Position numbers and translations under genes: made by a program
The notes under the pieces: generated by a model
Told to the model about the DNA's origin: nothing
The model's database searches: none
What the model saw: the letters and a program-made list of their open reading frames with translations, nothing else
Shown: piece after piece, positions 61,601 to 64,000 of the stretch
How the letters are laid out: each line of letters opens with the position of its first letter
How positions within the stretch are numbered: the stretch's first letter is position 1
Source of the DNA: Apostichopus japonicus
Lineage: Eukaryota > Echinodermata > Holothuroidea > Aspidochirotida > Stichopodidae
Assembly (NCBI RefSeq): GCF_037975245.1
Contig: NC_092576.1
Span: 36,298,611-36,362,610, forward strand
Length of the DNA: 64,000 bases
Reading direction: 5' to 3'

Positions 61601-63993
61601 TCCCAACTGACCGGCAATTCGCGGGAATTAGACCCGCATTCTAACACCCAAACCCGCTGACCCGCACAAGCGTCCGAAAAAGCCGCATTGTAATTGTCAA
61701 CTAAACATAAAAAATTTGCATCAAATTTTGACTTTGCAACCATCATTTCTTTAGCATTTAGCATAATAGAGTATAAAACCTCCTTTACAGCATCATTTGA
61801 ACCTCAAATTAGCCTATAATTCTTTTCATTGGGGCGAGCAGCGAACATTTTCATGCCACGGGAAAGAATGAATTATCACCTCCTATTCAATTTATTGATG
61901 TTACACACAAAAAAAATGCATATTTCTCAGAAAATTTTGGGTGACAAAAGCCTTTCTAAGTGCCATCATTTTACATGTAGGCATCACCAGGATTCCAAAA
62001 AAAAATAAATCAAAAGGGGAAGGGGGACACCCCCTCCCCTTATACCCCTCCCCCAGGACGGCGATTCGTGGCATGGACCAGCATTTGCCTTCTCAAGAGT
62101 TGGGAGCTATGTAAATGTATGAGCATGAGGATTTACAGTTTAACACCATTTTGCAGTTACAGGCTGGTTGTAAGAAATTTATAACCTATGAGAAATAAAA
62201 TTTCTTGAGAAAGATGATCCCAACTTTGTTTTATAAATATTTTAGAAAAATACACCTGGGAAACATTTTTTCAGAAGTAAATTAACATCACCATTGTACA
62301 CTTTTGTCGCACCAAATTGCATCTGAGGGCATTCAGCAATAGGAAATTTTGCAAAGGGGAGGGGGCCCCCTCCCCTTAGACCCCTCCCCCATATCACTCT
62401 AATGCCACTTTGGCCCCTCCCAAACAAAGGCCCTGGATCCGCCAGTGTGTTGAAGTCGGTGGATTAGAATGATGTAGTGAACATATTACTTACATATACT
62501 GAGGGGATTCTGAGTCTGTTAATGTAATATCGTTAACAAAAGTATTCAATACGCACTGGTTAGATTGTAGTGATGATACATATGATAAAGCGTACATCCT
62601 GTGGTTTAAAATGACATAAATTATTGACCATGACAGGAATGGATTATTGGCATAACAACAATAATTTGTGATTCAAGTAATGTTGTAAGCAATCATTGCT
62701 AAAGTACAATGTGAGGTTTGGATTTATGTAATAAATAAATATGATTGAAACAGCGAATAGATTACAGTAATATACGGTCAATGCTTAGCTTGTCCCTTTT
62801 CTGTTAGCTCAAGTTCCAGGATCAATGAATTTCTAACATATTAACAATATTGTACATAACTCATGGTGCAGAGTGTATTGGTGTTTAACGCGTGGTCTAA
62901 ATTTCAAAGCAGTTAATGTATCGTATAGGAAAGTGTAGCAAGTATATTGGGGAAGTTAGGTTCGCAGCGGTCAGGGAGAGTCTACAGTCTTGGGGTCCGG
63001 GATCATTTGTTGGATCGCCCAGGAAAATGTGGATTTGGCCGGGGCGCAAACCTATTGTTTTATTTTGGGCCCGACATGGCCCTCGACGCCACAAAGAAAC
63101 AAAACTGATGTAATACGTGATATTCTGTACTATTAACGATCCAGGGATTGGAATAGAGGGAAGAAGTTCACAAATATAATCATATATTTTATACAGTTAC
63201 AACATCCAAAGAATAGCCAGGTCCAATACGGTACTCTGGATTAAGTTTCATGAATTACTAGTATACTATATTACATGCCTAACAGTGAGAGGTTTACAGT
63301 CATGGAGAGAACAAATATAACTAAACAATCATTAAAATATTGGTTTAAATGACGAAGTGAACACAAACTTCTCACCTTCCAATGACTAGGGTAAAGTGAT
63401 AGTAATCAATCATATATCTGTAGCAATCCAATCAAGCACTCGGTAACTAAAGGTACATTCAAAACAAAACACATTCTATAACAATCCAACCAAGCGCTTG
63501 GTAACGCAAGGTACACACACACATATATCTAAACTTATCTAATGAGCGACTGAAAGCAAGCCAGAAAACAAGTTTAATTAATCATCCAGCAGAAATATCA
63601 GATTAATGTATTCCTATACTTAACATAACGCTAATCGTTGAGGGTAAGGATTGAGTGATTAGAGGAGACAACACAGTACTAACTTATTAGCTTTTTTTTG
63701 GTTAAAAGGTCCACTCTCATATATAACATATGCATTAAAGCAACATATTCAGCCCCAACCCCCCCCCCCCCAACAAAAAAGGGGGATTAAATGACTATGC
63801 CTAATACTCAAACATTTTGTTTACACAATTTGTCTTCTTTTTTTGTCCTGTAGAAGTTTGGATCCTGGTAGATGAATTCAGCAAGCACGTGTTACTGATG
63901 ACAACCAGTTATGATCCTACTGTTTCAGAAAATGCTCGCAGTCTCAGGATATACACATCAATCATGGTGTCATCAATAAGTGATGATACCTGA
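10563..63993 (+). CDS. Multi-exon NOD-like receptor: DED-like, NACHT, six LRR-like modules (whole gene)
   Basis: Exons were joined by hand from GT..AG borders and reading frame. Order: exon 1 (start), exon 2 (death-fold), exon 3 (NACHT), then modules of four exons B-C-D-A repeated six times, the last ending with D plus a terminal exon. Phases at the junctions repeat as 0, 2, 1, 0. The conceptual product is about 1,557 aa if D6 joins the last exon, or 1,574 aa if C6 does. NLRs are cytosolic sensors: the C-terminal repeats sense a ligand or partner, NACHT binds ATP and oligomerises, and the N-terminal death-fold recruits a signalling partner. The last point is family knowledge; the ligand is unknown. 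The number of modules and the extra D and A exons between the LRR-like parts are unusual. The gene could continue past the window if the terminal exon is not the true last one. Individual exons are listed separately. Confidence 0.8.
10970..11275 (+). CDS. Exon 2: death-fold (DED-like) domain
   Basis: Preceded by a long pyrimidine tract and tctcaacag, and followed by the donor gtactg; 306 nt, phase 1 in and out. It encodes residues about 20-121. The pattern resembles a death effector domain: a helix with LATFFEYP, then a helix reading LLMIRYMEERG, a loop IKPTNI, a helix LLSALKKM, and a last helix IEERVKNLYEEH. The ME-ERG-I--NI--L---L spacing is close to helices 3-5 of FADD/caspase-8 type DEDs. 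The classical RxDL motif of DEDs is absent (CLYGIEER stands there), so Death or another death-fold class remains possible. In NLRs this position is the effector domain that recruits downstream partners. Another donor, gtaact, at 11281 is possible but breaks the frame into exon 3. Confidence 0.6.
12363..13888 (+). CDS. Exon 3: NACHT ATPase with winged-helix and helical tail
   Basis: A single 1,526-nt exon enters in phase 1 and ends in phase 0, encoding residues about 122-630. Visible motifs: Walker A GDPGYGKST (about 209-217), the following helix LTLQAAYDWCLG, Walker B LVIVLDGYDEYP (about 285-296), sensor-1 VVVSTRSSS (about 320), and the winged-helix signature FYHKLFAEWYAARYLS (from about 509), equivalent to the FxHxxxxEyxAA pattern of NLRs. 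The tail, from LFEQPDDPEKIVK to LLEIASRKK, is helical and is repeated in the later A exons. NACHT domains hydrolyse ATP and drive oligomerisation. All catalytic residues are intact. Acceptor is ctacag/gtaaac; donor is AAG/gtagtt. Reading on past the donor meets a stop within ten codons, which agrees with splicing here. Confidence 0.9.
14928..15133 (+). CDS. Module 1 exon B (LRR-like)
   Basis: Acceptor atctttag, donor gtgagt; 206 nt, phase 0 in, phase 2 out. It opens IGVPCLQLVHSF and carries a first LRR-like strand, LLSIEKLVFKTQ, then a helix EISQENMLGVVTYGQRC and the start of a second strand, LQLKAL, completed in exon C. No start codon is needed because it is internal. The resemblance to the other five B exons (ESGLSVP..., helix, C-x-x-LK) supports it. 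The LRR assignment rests on the LxxLxL spacing only. Confidence 0.8.
15286..15323. repeat. (GT)n microsatellite
   Basis: An almost pure GT run with two CG interruptions, next to the hairpin at the left end of the long repeat. Confidence 0.9.
16772..19949. mobile_element. hAT-type DNA transposon, about 3.2 kb, non-autonomous or decayed
   Basis: The left end reads CAGGGTCTTAGCCAG and the right end CTAGCTAAGACCCTG, near-perfect inverted repeats. They are flanked by an exact 8-bp duplication, gtgtgaca (16764-16771 and 19950-19957), the hAT hallmark. The element sits inside a unit of the long repeat, so it is younger than that repeat. No transposase frame is recognisable; the longest open frame is about 100 codons. 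Two GC-rich segments (16834-16925 and about 17320-17410) share a 'ggggtcca.gggcc.gcctta' motif. Confidence 0.85.
18788..19105. repeat. Tandem repeat of about 127 bp, 2.5 copies, inside the hAT element
   Basis: 'ccacatggtagcctaac' and 'acactaagtcaatgg' recur at about 18790, 18920 and 19050, with 'ttattcgctgaa.ttgtgac' and 'agatatccatg' between them. Confidence 0.85.
20514..20593 (+). CDS. Module 1 exon C (LRR-like strand end)
   Basis: Acceptor tatcccag, donor gtaaga; 80 nt, phase 2 in, phase 1 out. Joined to exon B it reads LKALAFHGKFVLPLSL, matching the LxxLxLxxCxLP pattern of the other B/C joins except that Cys is replaced by Lys. It continues TVETLKSNMNSRSIT. It lies 5.4 kb downstream of exon B because the intron is filled by transposons. 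Confidence is lower than for the other C exons because only the LPLSL core and the frame support it. Confidence 0.65.
20807..20895 (+). CDS. Module 1 exon D (Trp-flanked segment)
   Basis: Acceptor tttttgcag, donor gtaagt; 89 nt, phase 1 in, phase 0 out. It reads VFWQLLEYVFQLDVSSGK then WRLSSTESLTSG. The D signature is an aromatic or aliphatic residue plus Trp at the start, LxLD in the middle and GxW near the end; modules 1-3 add a tail ending in LT. A donor two bases upstream would break the frame, so gtaagt at 20896 was chosen. I know no named domain with this pattern; it may be a beta-hairpin insert between LRR-like units. Confidence 0.8.
21381..21512 (+). CDS. Module 1 exon A (helical linker, copy of the NACHT exon tail)
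   Basis: Acceptor ttctaaatag, donor gtgaat; 132 nt, phase 0 on both sides. It reads IVEPEEDLEMLRSICSGG and ends RRSDSRLLQRAHIQFLEIAS then RHK. The last 23 residues match the end of the NACHT exon at 18 positions (hand alignment), closer than they match the next A exon. It is probably two short helices leading into the next LRR-like unit. Reading past the donor stays open for about 47 codons before a stop, so an unspliced reading is possible but less likely. Confidence 0.8.
21925..22127 (+). CDS. Module 2 exon B (LRR-like)
   Basis: Acceptor cttcttcaag, donor gtaagt; 203 nt, phase 0 to 2. It opens LPLSCLVLDTFREAEQHS, then ITLENGNHVPALSTLEEI, QIRTE, a helix FTQEQVVGLLCYAQKC and the second strand QKLKKIS. 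It aligns along its full length with exon B of module 3 (shared FTQ-QV-GL-C-AQ-CQ-LK). LRR-like by strand spacing. Confidence 0.85.
22521..22594 (+). CDS. Module 2 exon C
   Basis: Acceptor tctacacag, donor gtgaga; 74 nt, phase 2 to 1, the shortest C exon. Joined to exon B it gives LKKISFIDCLVPLCF, a good LxxLxLxxCxLP match, and continues PNDSLWPCESDTPR. The exon is supported by frame, splice sites and the conserved DCL-PL core. Confidence 0.8.
22823..22911 (+). CDS. Module 2 exon D
   Basis: Acceptor ctcggcag, donor gtaagt; 89 nt, phase 1 to 0. It reads LWKPGEQELDLNFTRGRW, then MVESQEYLTLE. It has the WKP start, the LDL centre and the GRW end of the family, plus the long tail ending TLE seen in modules 1-3. 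Confidence 0.85.
23667..23786 (+). CDS. Module 2 exon A
   Basis: Acceptor attttcag, donor gtaaga; 120 nt, phase 0 on both sides. It reads TKDHHSLTKMCSGTVTLNTN, then DTKEYHRSVILLLQIAAS and QQ. It shares the CSG--- and LL-IA-S features with the other A exons. Skipping this exon would keep the frame. Confidence 0.85.
24829..25031 (+). CDS. Module 3 exon B (LRR-like)
   Basis: Acceptor tttccttag, donor gttagt (slightly weak); 203 nt, phase 0 to 2. It opens IQITSLLLKSFSSADQNH, then LVLESRNRVPLLPTLKELQI, a helix FTQDQVIGLFCFAQQC, and QQLKTLS. It is the closest relative of module 2 exon B. The frame would stay open for nine codons past the donor, then stops. Confidence 0.85.
25447..25523 (+). CDS. 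Module 3 exon C
   Basis: Acceptor tgtttacag, donor gtgaga; 77 nt, phase 2 to 1. Joined to exon B it gives LKTLSLVDCLLPLSL, the cleanest LxxLxLxxCxLP match of the set, and continues PIGSLSSLTKLRDIQ, which could begin a further short strand. Confidence 0.88.
25743..25831 (+). CDS. Module 3 exon D
   Basis: Acceptor tctcccaag, donor gtaagt; 89 nt, phase 1 to 0. It reads VSWKPSKPDLHLDSSRGK, then WVLNTKEGITLE. It carries the WKP start and GKW end, and the long-tail form typical of modules 1-3. Confidence 0.87.
25832..27693. other. Intron D3-A3
   Basis: Non-coding sequence with a T/G-rich tract at 26400-26425 and CT-rich runs at 26790-26810 and 27360-27440. No transposon ends or hidden module exons were recognised. 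Confidence 0.5.
27694..27813 (+). CDS. Module 3 exon A
   Basis: Acceptor cattttcag, donor gtaagt; 120 nt, phase 0 on both sides. It reads TKGENSLRLLCSSIVYLRRT, then DSKQLQMSTILLLEIASSHN. It is close to module 2 exon A at the start (TK-) and to the NACHT tail at the end (LLEIAS). Confidence 0.87.
27913..28220. mobile_element. Short hAT-type MITE, 308 bp
   Basis: The ends read CAGGCGCGTAGCCAGG and CTTGGCTACGCGCCTA, flanked by an 8-bp direct repeat aactgttg (27905-27912 and 28221-28228). The CAGG-GCGTAGCCAG end is typical of animal hAT elements. The right part carries a C-rich run. It lies in intron A3-B4. Confidence 0.87.
28229..31084. other. Intron A3-B4, remaining part
   Basis: About 2.9 kb of non-coding DNA with many 'taggcctag' words between 29270 and 30330. 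No further exon of the module family was found. Confidence 0.45.
31085..31293 (+). CDS. Module 4 exon B (LRR-like, long class)
   Basis: Acceptor tattcttcag, donor gtaagg; 209 nt, phase 0 to 2. It opens IPISELFLQWSFSGFDGEDI, then RLESGLSLSSLSSVEKISII, a helix ELTEEEVIGLVKYGIQS and PGFKEL. It is two codons longer than the B exons of modules 2 and 3 and shares IPI and ESGLSL with modules 5 and 6, so modules 4-6 form a second class. Confidence 0.85.
31302..31746. repeat. Direct tandem duplication, unit about 236 bp, in intron B4-C4
   Basis: 'aaacatcgtgacaggccttgg' type sequence at about 31302 recurs at about 31539, each followed by 'gtgggtaagaggg', 'gtgcagtgatattttt' and 'gcggtttgaaaagttgcaat'. 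It starts a few bases after the exon B4 donor. Confidence 0.85.
32300..32376 (+). CDS. Module 4 exon C
   Basis: Acceptor ctttgaag (short pyrimidine tract), donor gtactg; 77 nt, phase 2 to 1. Joined to exon B it gives FKELWLYNCKLPLSI, fitting LxxLxLxxCxLP, then KPDIIPEGSRSRNIK. The Trp codon is split by the intron. Confidence 0.82.
33125..33180 (+). CDS. Module 4 exon D (short form)
   Basis: Acceptor tttacag, donor gtttgt (weak); 56 nt, phase 1 to 0. It reads VISSNEARYLDLISGQWRK. The first Trp of the D family is replaced by Ser, while the LDL--GQW end is kept. This is the shortest D exon and the most diverged at its start; splice sites and frame still fit. Confidence 0.75.
34099..34221 (+). 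CDS. Module 4 exon A
   Basis: Acceptor tttcaatag, donor gtaagt; 123 nt, phase 0 on both sides. It reads PDDIQTITEMVCSGGLSIQR, then DSSESVQRSVIELLVEASNH and D. It lies in the left copy of the large duplication; its right-hand partner at 47.6 kb has lost the AG acceptor and one codon. Confidence 0.87.
35437..35645 (+). CDS. Module 5 exon B (LRR-like; left copy of duplicated pair)
   Basis: Acceptor tttcttcag, donor gtaagt; 209 nt, phase 0 to 2. It opens IPINQVDLALSFSKIDEDG, then NIILSSGLSLPIITSIVHVG, IQTVKGREMNKHEVNG, ILNYLQHSQRFQEL. The strand IITSIVHVGIQT corresponds to the LxxLxL strand of the other B exons. It differs from the right copy at 13 of 70 residues, mostly on this strand and near both ends. 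Confidence 0.88.
38372..39289. mobile_element. Inverted-repeat element (hAT-like), hosting a nested element
   Basis: The ends read CATAGGCGTAGGAG and CTCCTACGCCTATG, a perfect 14-bp inverted repeat; the right end has four extra bases (aatg), so the left tip appears trimmed. An 8-bp repeat ccctccac flanks it (38364-38371 and 39290-39297). The right duplication copy at 52030 shows the uninterrupted site (ccctccaccccgtaa), proving insertion after the duplication or loss in one copy. Inside, 'atgctgagaatttttcgggc' recurs three times. Confidence 0.82.
38636..38995. mobile_element. Nested hAT-type MITE, 360 bp
   Basis: The ends read CAGTGGCGGAGCG and GACCGCCACTG, with CAGTGGCGG as the shared inverted repeat. 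Flanks gcacctac and gtacctac (38628-38635 and 38996-39003) form an 8-bp duplication with one mismatch. It is inserted within the element at 38372-39289. Confidence 0.8.
41698..42060. repeat. Triple repeat of about 120 bp in intron B5-C5
   Basis: Three units start near 41698, 41821 and 41939, with 'caatag.acggtga.gtat', 'gagca.tc.a..aaa' and a G-rich tract 'ggtggggtgggggt'. The same three units occur in the right copy at 54319-54668, so they predate the large duplication. Confidence 0.85.
43325..43401 (+). CDS. Module 5 exon C
   Basis: Acceptor gattatag, donor gtaaag; 77 nt, phase 2 to 1. Joined to exon B it gives FQELHLIDCLLPSSI, then PVGPSLSTLKSLGVK. It lies 7.7 kb from exon B, across a repeat-rich intron. 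The right copy differs at five residues. Confidence 0.87.
45057..45127 (+). CDS. Module 5 exon D (short form)
   Basis: Acceptor gtttctttcag, donor gtaagt; 71 nt, phase 1 to 0. It reads VHWIPNGAKYDEHYKLNL, then DSGLWQ. The second half (KLNLDSG-WQ) matches the right copy almost exactly, while the first half differs at most positions, suggesting a hypervariable loop followed by a fixed strand. Confidence 0.87.
45520..46795. repeat. 46-bp minisatellite, about 27 copies, at the duplication joint
   Basis: The unit is 'gagtggattaaagggatg' plus 'tagtcaacaaatattac' plus 'taaatatacact'. Copies in the middle (46160-46450) are almost identical; copies at the edges are diverged. It ends a few bases before the right copy of the large duplication starts. 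Confidence 0.92.
47577..47681 (+). CDS. Module 5 exon A (acceptor mutated; in-frame rescue site)
   Basis: The duplicate at 34.1 kb has ttcaatag before the exon; here the same place reads ttcaatac, so the original AG acceptor at 47561 is lost. The next AG, atccag ending at 47576, lies exactly 15 nt in and would give a phase-0 exon of 105 nt reading TITEMCSGGLVINRDTSESV, then QGSVIELLVEASNHD. The donor gtaagt is intact. Alternatively the exon is skipped, which also keeps the frame from D5 to B6. The homologous segment would begin at 47562. It lacks one Val codon relative to the left copy. Confidence 0.65.
49077..49285 (+). CDS. Module 6 exon B (LRR-like; right copy of duplicated pair)
   Basis: Acceptor tttcttcag, donor gtaagt; 209 nt, phase 0 to 2. 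It opens IPIYCVTLALSFGKIDEDG, keeps NIILSSGLSLPIITSI, then ERMEIQTEDGREMNTHEVNG and ILNYLQHSQRFEEL. Against the left copy I count 13 changed codons and only three silent changes. Confidence 0.88.
54319..54668. repeat. Triple repeat of about 120 bp, right-copy counterpart
   Basis: Same three units as at 41698-42060, with small differences in the G-rich tracts. Confidence 0.85.
55311..57965. mobile_element. TA-flanked inverted-repeat transposon, 2.66 kb, no recognisable transposase
   Basis: The ends are perfect 23-bp inverted repeats starting CACTCTAAAAACAAAAGAGT, flanked by TA on both sides (55309-55310 and 57966-57967). The left duplication copy at 42540 has the empty site (actacggtactg), so this is a true insertion. 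The first 220 bp are a cluster of short palindromes built from agagtga and tcactct; similar words recur near the right end. A TA duplication fits mariner-like and several other superfamilies. No long coding frame is present. Confidence 0.88.
57327..57395. repeat. Perfect 25-bp inverted repeat with 19-bp loop
   Basis: The arms at 57327-57351 and 57371-57395 are exact reverse complements (acaggcactcgtaacg... facing ...cgttacgagtgcctgt). It lies inside the TA-flanked element. Confidence 0.92.
58722..58798 (+). CDS. Module 6 exon C
   Basis: Acceptor tgattatag, donor gtaaag; 77 nt, phase 2 to 1. Joined to exon B it gives FEELVLTDCLLPSPI, then SIGPSLSTLKSRGVK. It lies 9.4 kb from exon B; the intron is longer than in the left copy mainly because of the element at 55311-57965. 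Confidence 0.87.
60749..60819 (+). CDS. Module 6 exon D (short form)
   Basis: Acceptor gtttcttacag, donor gtaagt; 71 nt, phase 1 to 0. It reads VFWKPVAHKSHERSKLNL, then DSGRWQ. Compared with the left copy, ten of 24 residues change while only two codons change silently. Confidence 0.85.
61081..61424. repeat. Decayed 46-bp minisatellite after module 6, left part
   Basis: About seven diverged units with 'ggattaaagggatgt' and 'caacaaatattacta' words, equivalent to the array at 45.5 kb. The array is split by the hAT element at 61425 and resumes at 62448-62620. Confidence 0.8.
61425..62447. mobile_element. hAT-type DNA transposon, 1.02 kb, hosting a nested element
   Basis: The ends read CACTGGCGGATCCA and TGGATCCGCCAGTG, a perfect 14-bp inverted repeat. 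An exact 8-bp duplication tgttgaag flanks it (61417-61424 and 62448-62455). It is inserted in the decayed minisatellite. No coding frame. C- and G-rich tracts lie near both ends. Confidence 0.9.
61595..62111. mobile_element. Nested inverted-repeat element, 517 bp
   Basis: The ends read CAGAGCTCCCAACT and AGTTGGGAGCTATG, an inverted repeat with one mismatch. A direct repeat taaatg flanks it (61589-61594 and 62112-62117). It resembles a hAT MITE, but the target duplication is only clear over six bases. Confidence 0.7.
62448..62620. repeat. Decayed 46-bp minisatellite, right part
   Basis: Continuation of the array after the hAT insertion: 'gtcggtggattagaatgatg', 'tattacttacatatactgag' and further diverged units. 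Confidence 0.65.
62621..63853. other. Intron D6 to terminal exon, last part
   Basis: No module exon was found. A less AT-rich patch at 62900-63110 has open frames on both strands, but no splice partner or recognisable domain. A pyrimidine tract ends at the acceptor before 63854. Confidence 0.45.
63854..63993 (+). CDS. Putative terminal exon, D-like, two possible frames
   Basis: A strong pyrimidine tract and cctgtag precede 63854. Entered in phase 0 from D6, the exon gives only KFGSW and a stop at 63869. Entered in phase 1 from C6 (skipping D6), it stays open for 46 codons: EVWILVDEFSKHVLLMTTS, then YDPTVSENARSLRIYTSIMV and SSISDDT, with a stop at 63991. The second reading begins like a D exon (two bases, one codon, TGG), so it may be a D7 or an alternative last exon. 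No intervening A, B or C exon was found between 60.8 and 63.8 kb. A poly(A) signal is not visible because the window ends. Confidence 0.5.
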
Positions 63994-64000
63994 CCCCTCC

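Noticed and set aside
62897-63113. Overlapping frames on both strands in a less AT-rich patch
   Set aside because: No splice sites linking them to the receptor modules, and no domain; open on both strands as expected from composition.

Overview
The window looks like nuclear DNA of an invertebrate deuterostome, most likely an echinoderm (a sea cucumber or relative is plausible; the genus cannot be fixed from sequence alone). The basis is AT-rich DNA, long repeat-filled introns with GT..AG borders, frequent 'taggcct' words, many short inverted-repeat transposons, and a large NOD-like receptor (NLR) gene of the type expanded in sea urchins and their kin.

One gene is supported. It lies on the + strand and fills about 10.55 kb to the right edge. 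Exon 1 holds the start codon, exon 2 encodes a death-fold (DED-like) domain, and exon 3 (12363-13888) encodes a complete NACHT ATPase with winged-helix/helical tail. After that comes a chain of 23 small exons in a fixed order, named here B, C, D and A. B (about 68 codons) and C (about 25) form LRR-like strands. D (19-30 codons) carries a conserved Trp near its start and, in all copies but one, a second one near its end. A (35-44 codons) is helical and copies the 3' tail of the NACHT exon. The B-C-D-A unit occurs six times; the sixth ends with D, followed by a terminal exon. Junction phases repeat exactly (0, 2, 1, 0) and the whole chain stays open, giving a conceptual protein of about 1,557 aa, or 1,574 aa with an alternative last splice. 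Modules 1-3 and modules 4-6 form two length classes.

Modules 5 and 6 arose by a recent tandem duplication of about 13 kb (about 33.3-45.5 kb copied to about 46.85-61.0 kb). A 46-bp tandem array sits at the joint. By hand count the duplicated exons differ far more at amino-acid-changing than at silent positions, especially on the LRR strand faces and in the first half of D, which suggests diversification of a recognition surface. One duplicated exon (A at 47.6 kb) has lost its AG acceptor, but the next AG restores the frame.

The introns hold several non-autonomous DNA transposons with clear ends: hAT-type elements with 8-bp target duplications at 16772-19949, 27913-28220, 38636-38995 (nested in 38372-39289) and 61425-62447 (which hosts another at 61595-62111), and a TA-flanked element at 55311-57965. 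The first 10.5 kb has no gene I can support. It holds tandem repeats (3.4-4.5 kb), a diverged copy of an intron repeat (1.0-1.6 kb) and a small inverted-repeat element (9.3 kb). No tRNA, rRNA or CRISPR array was recognised.
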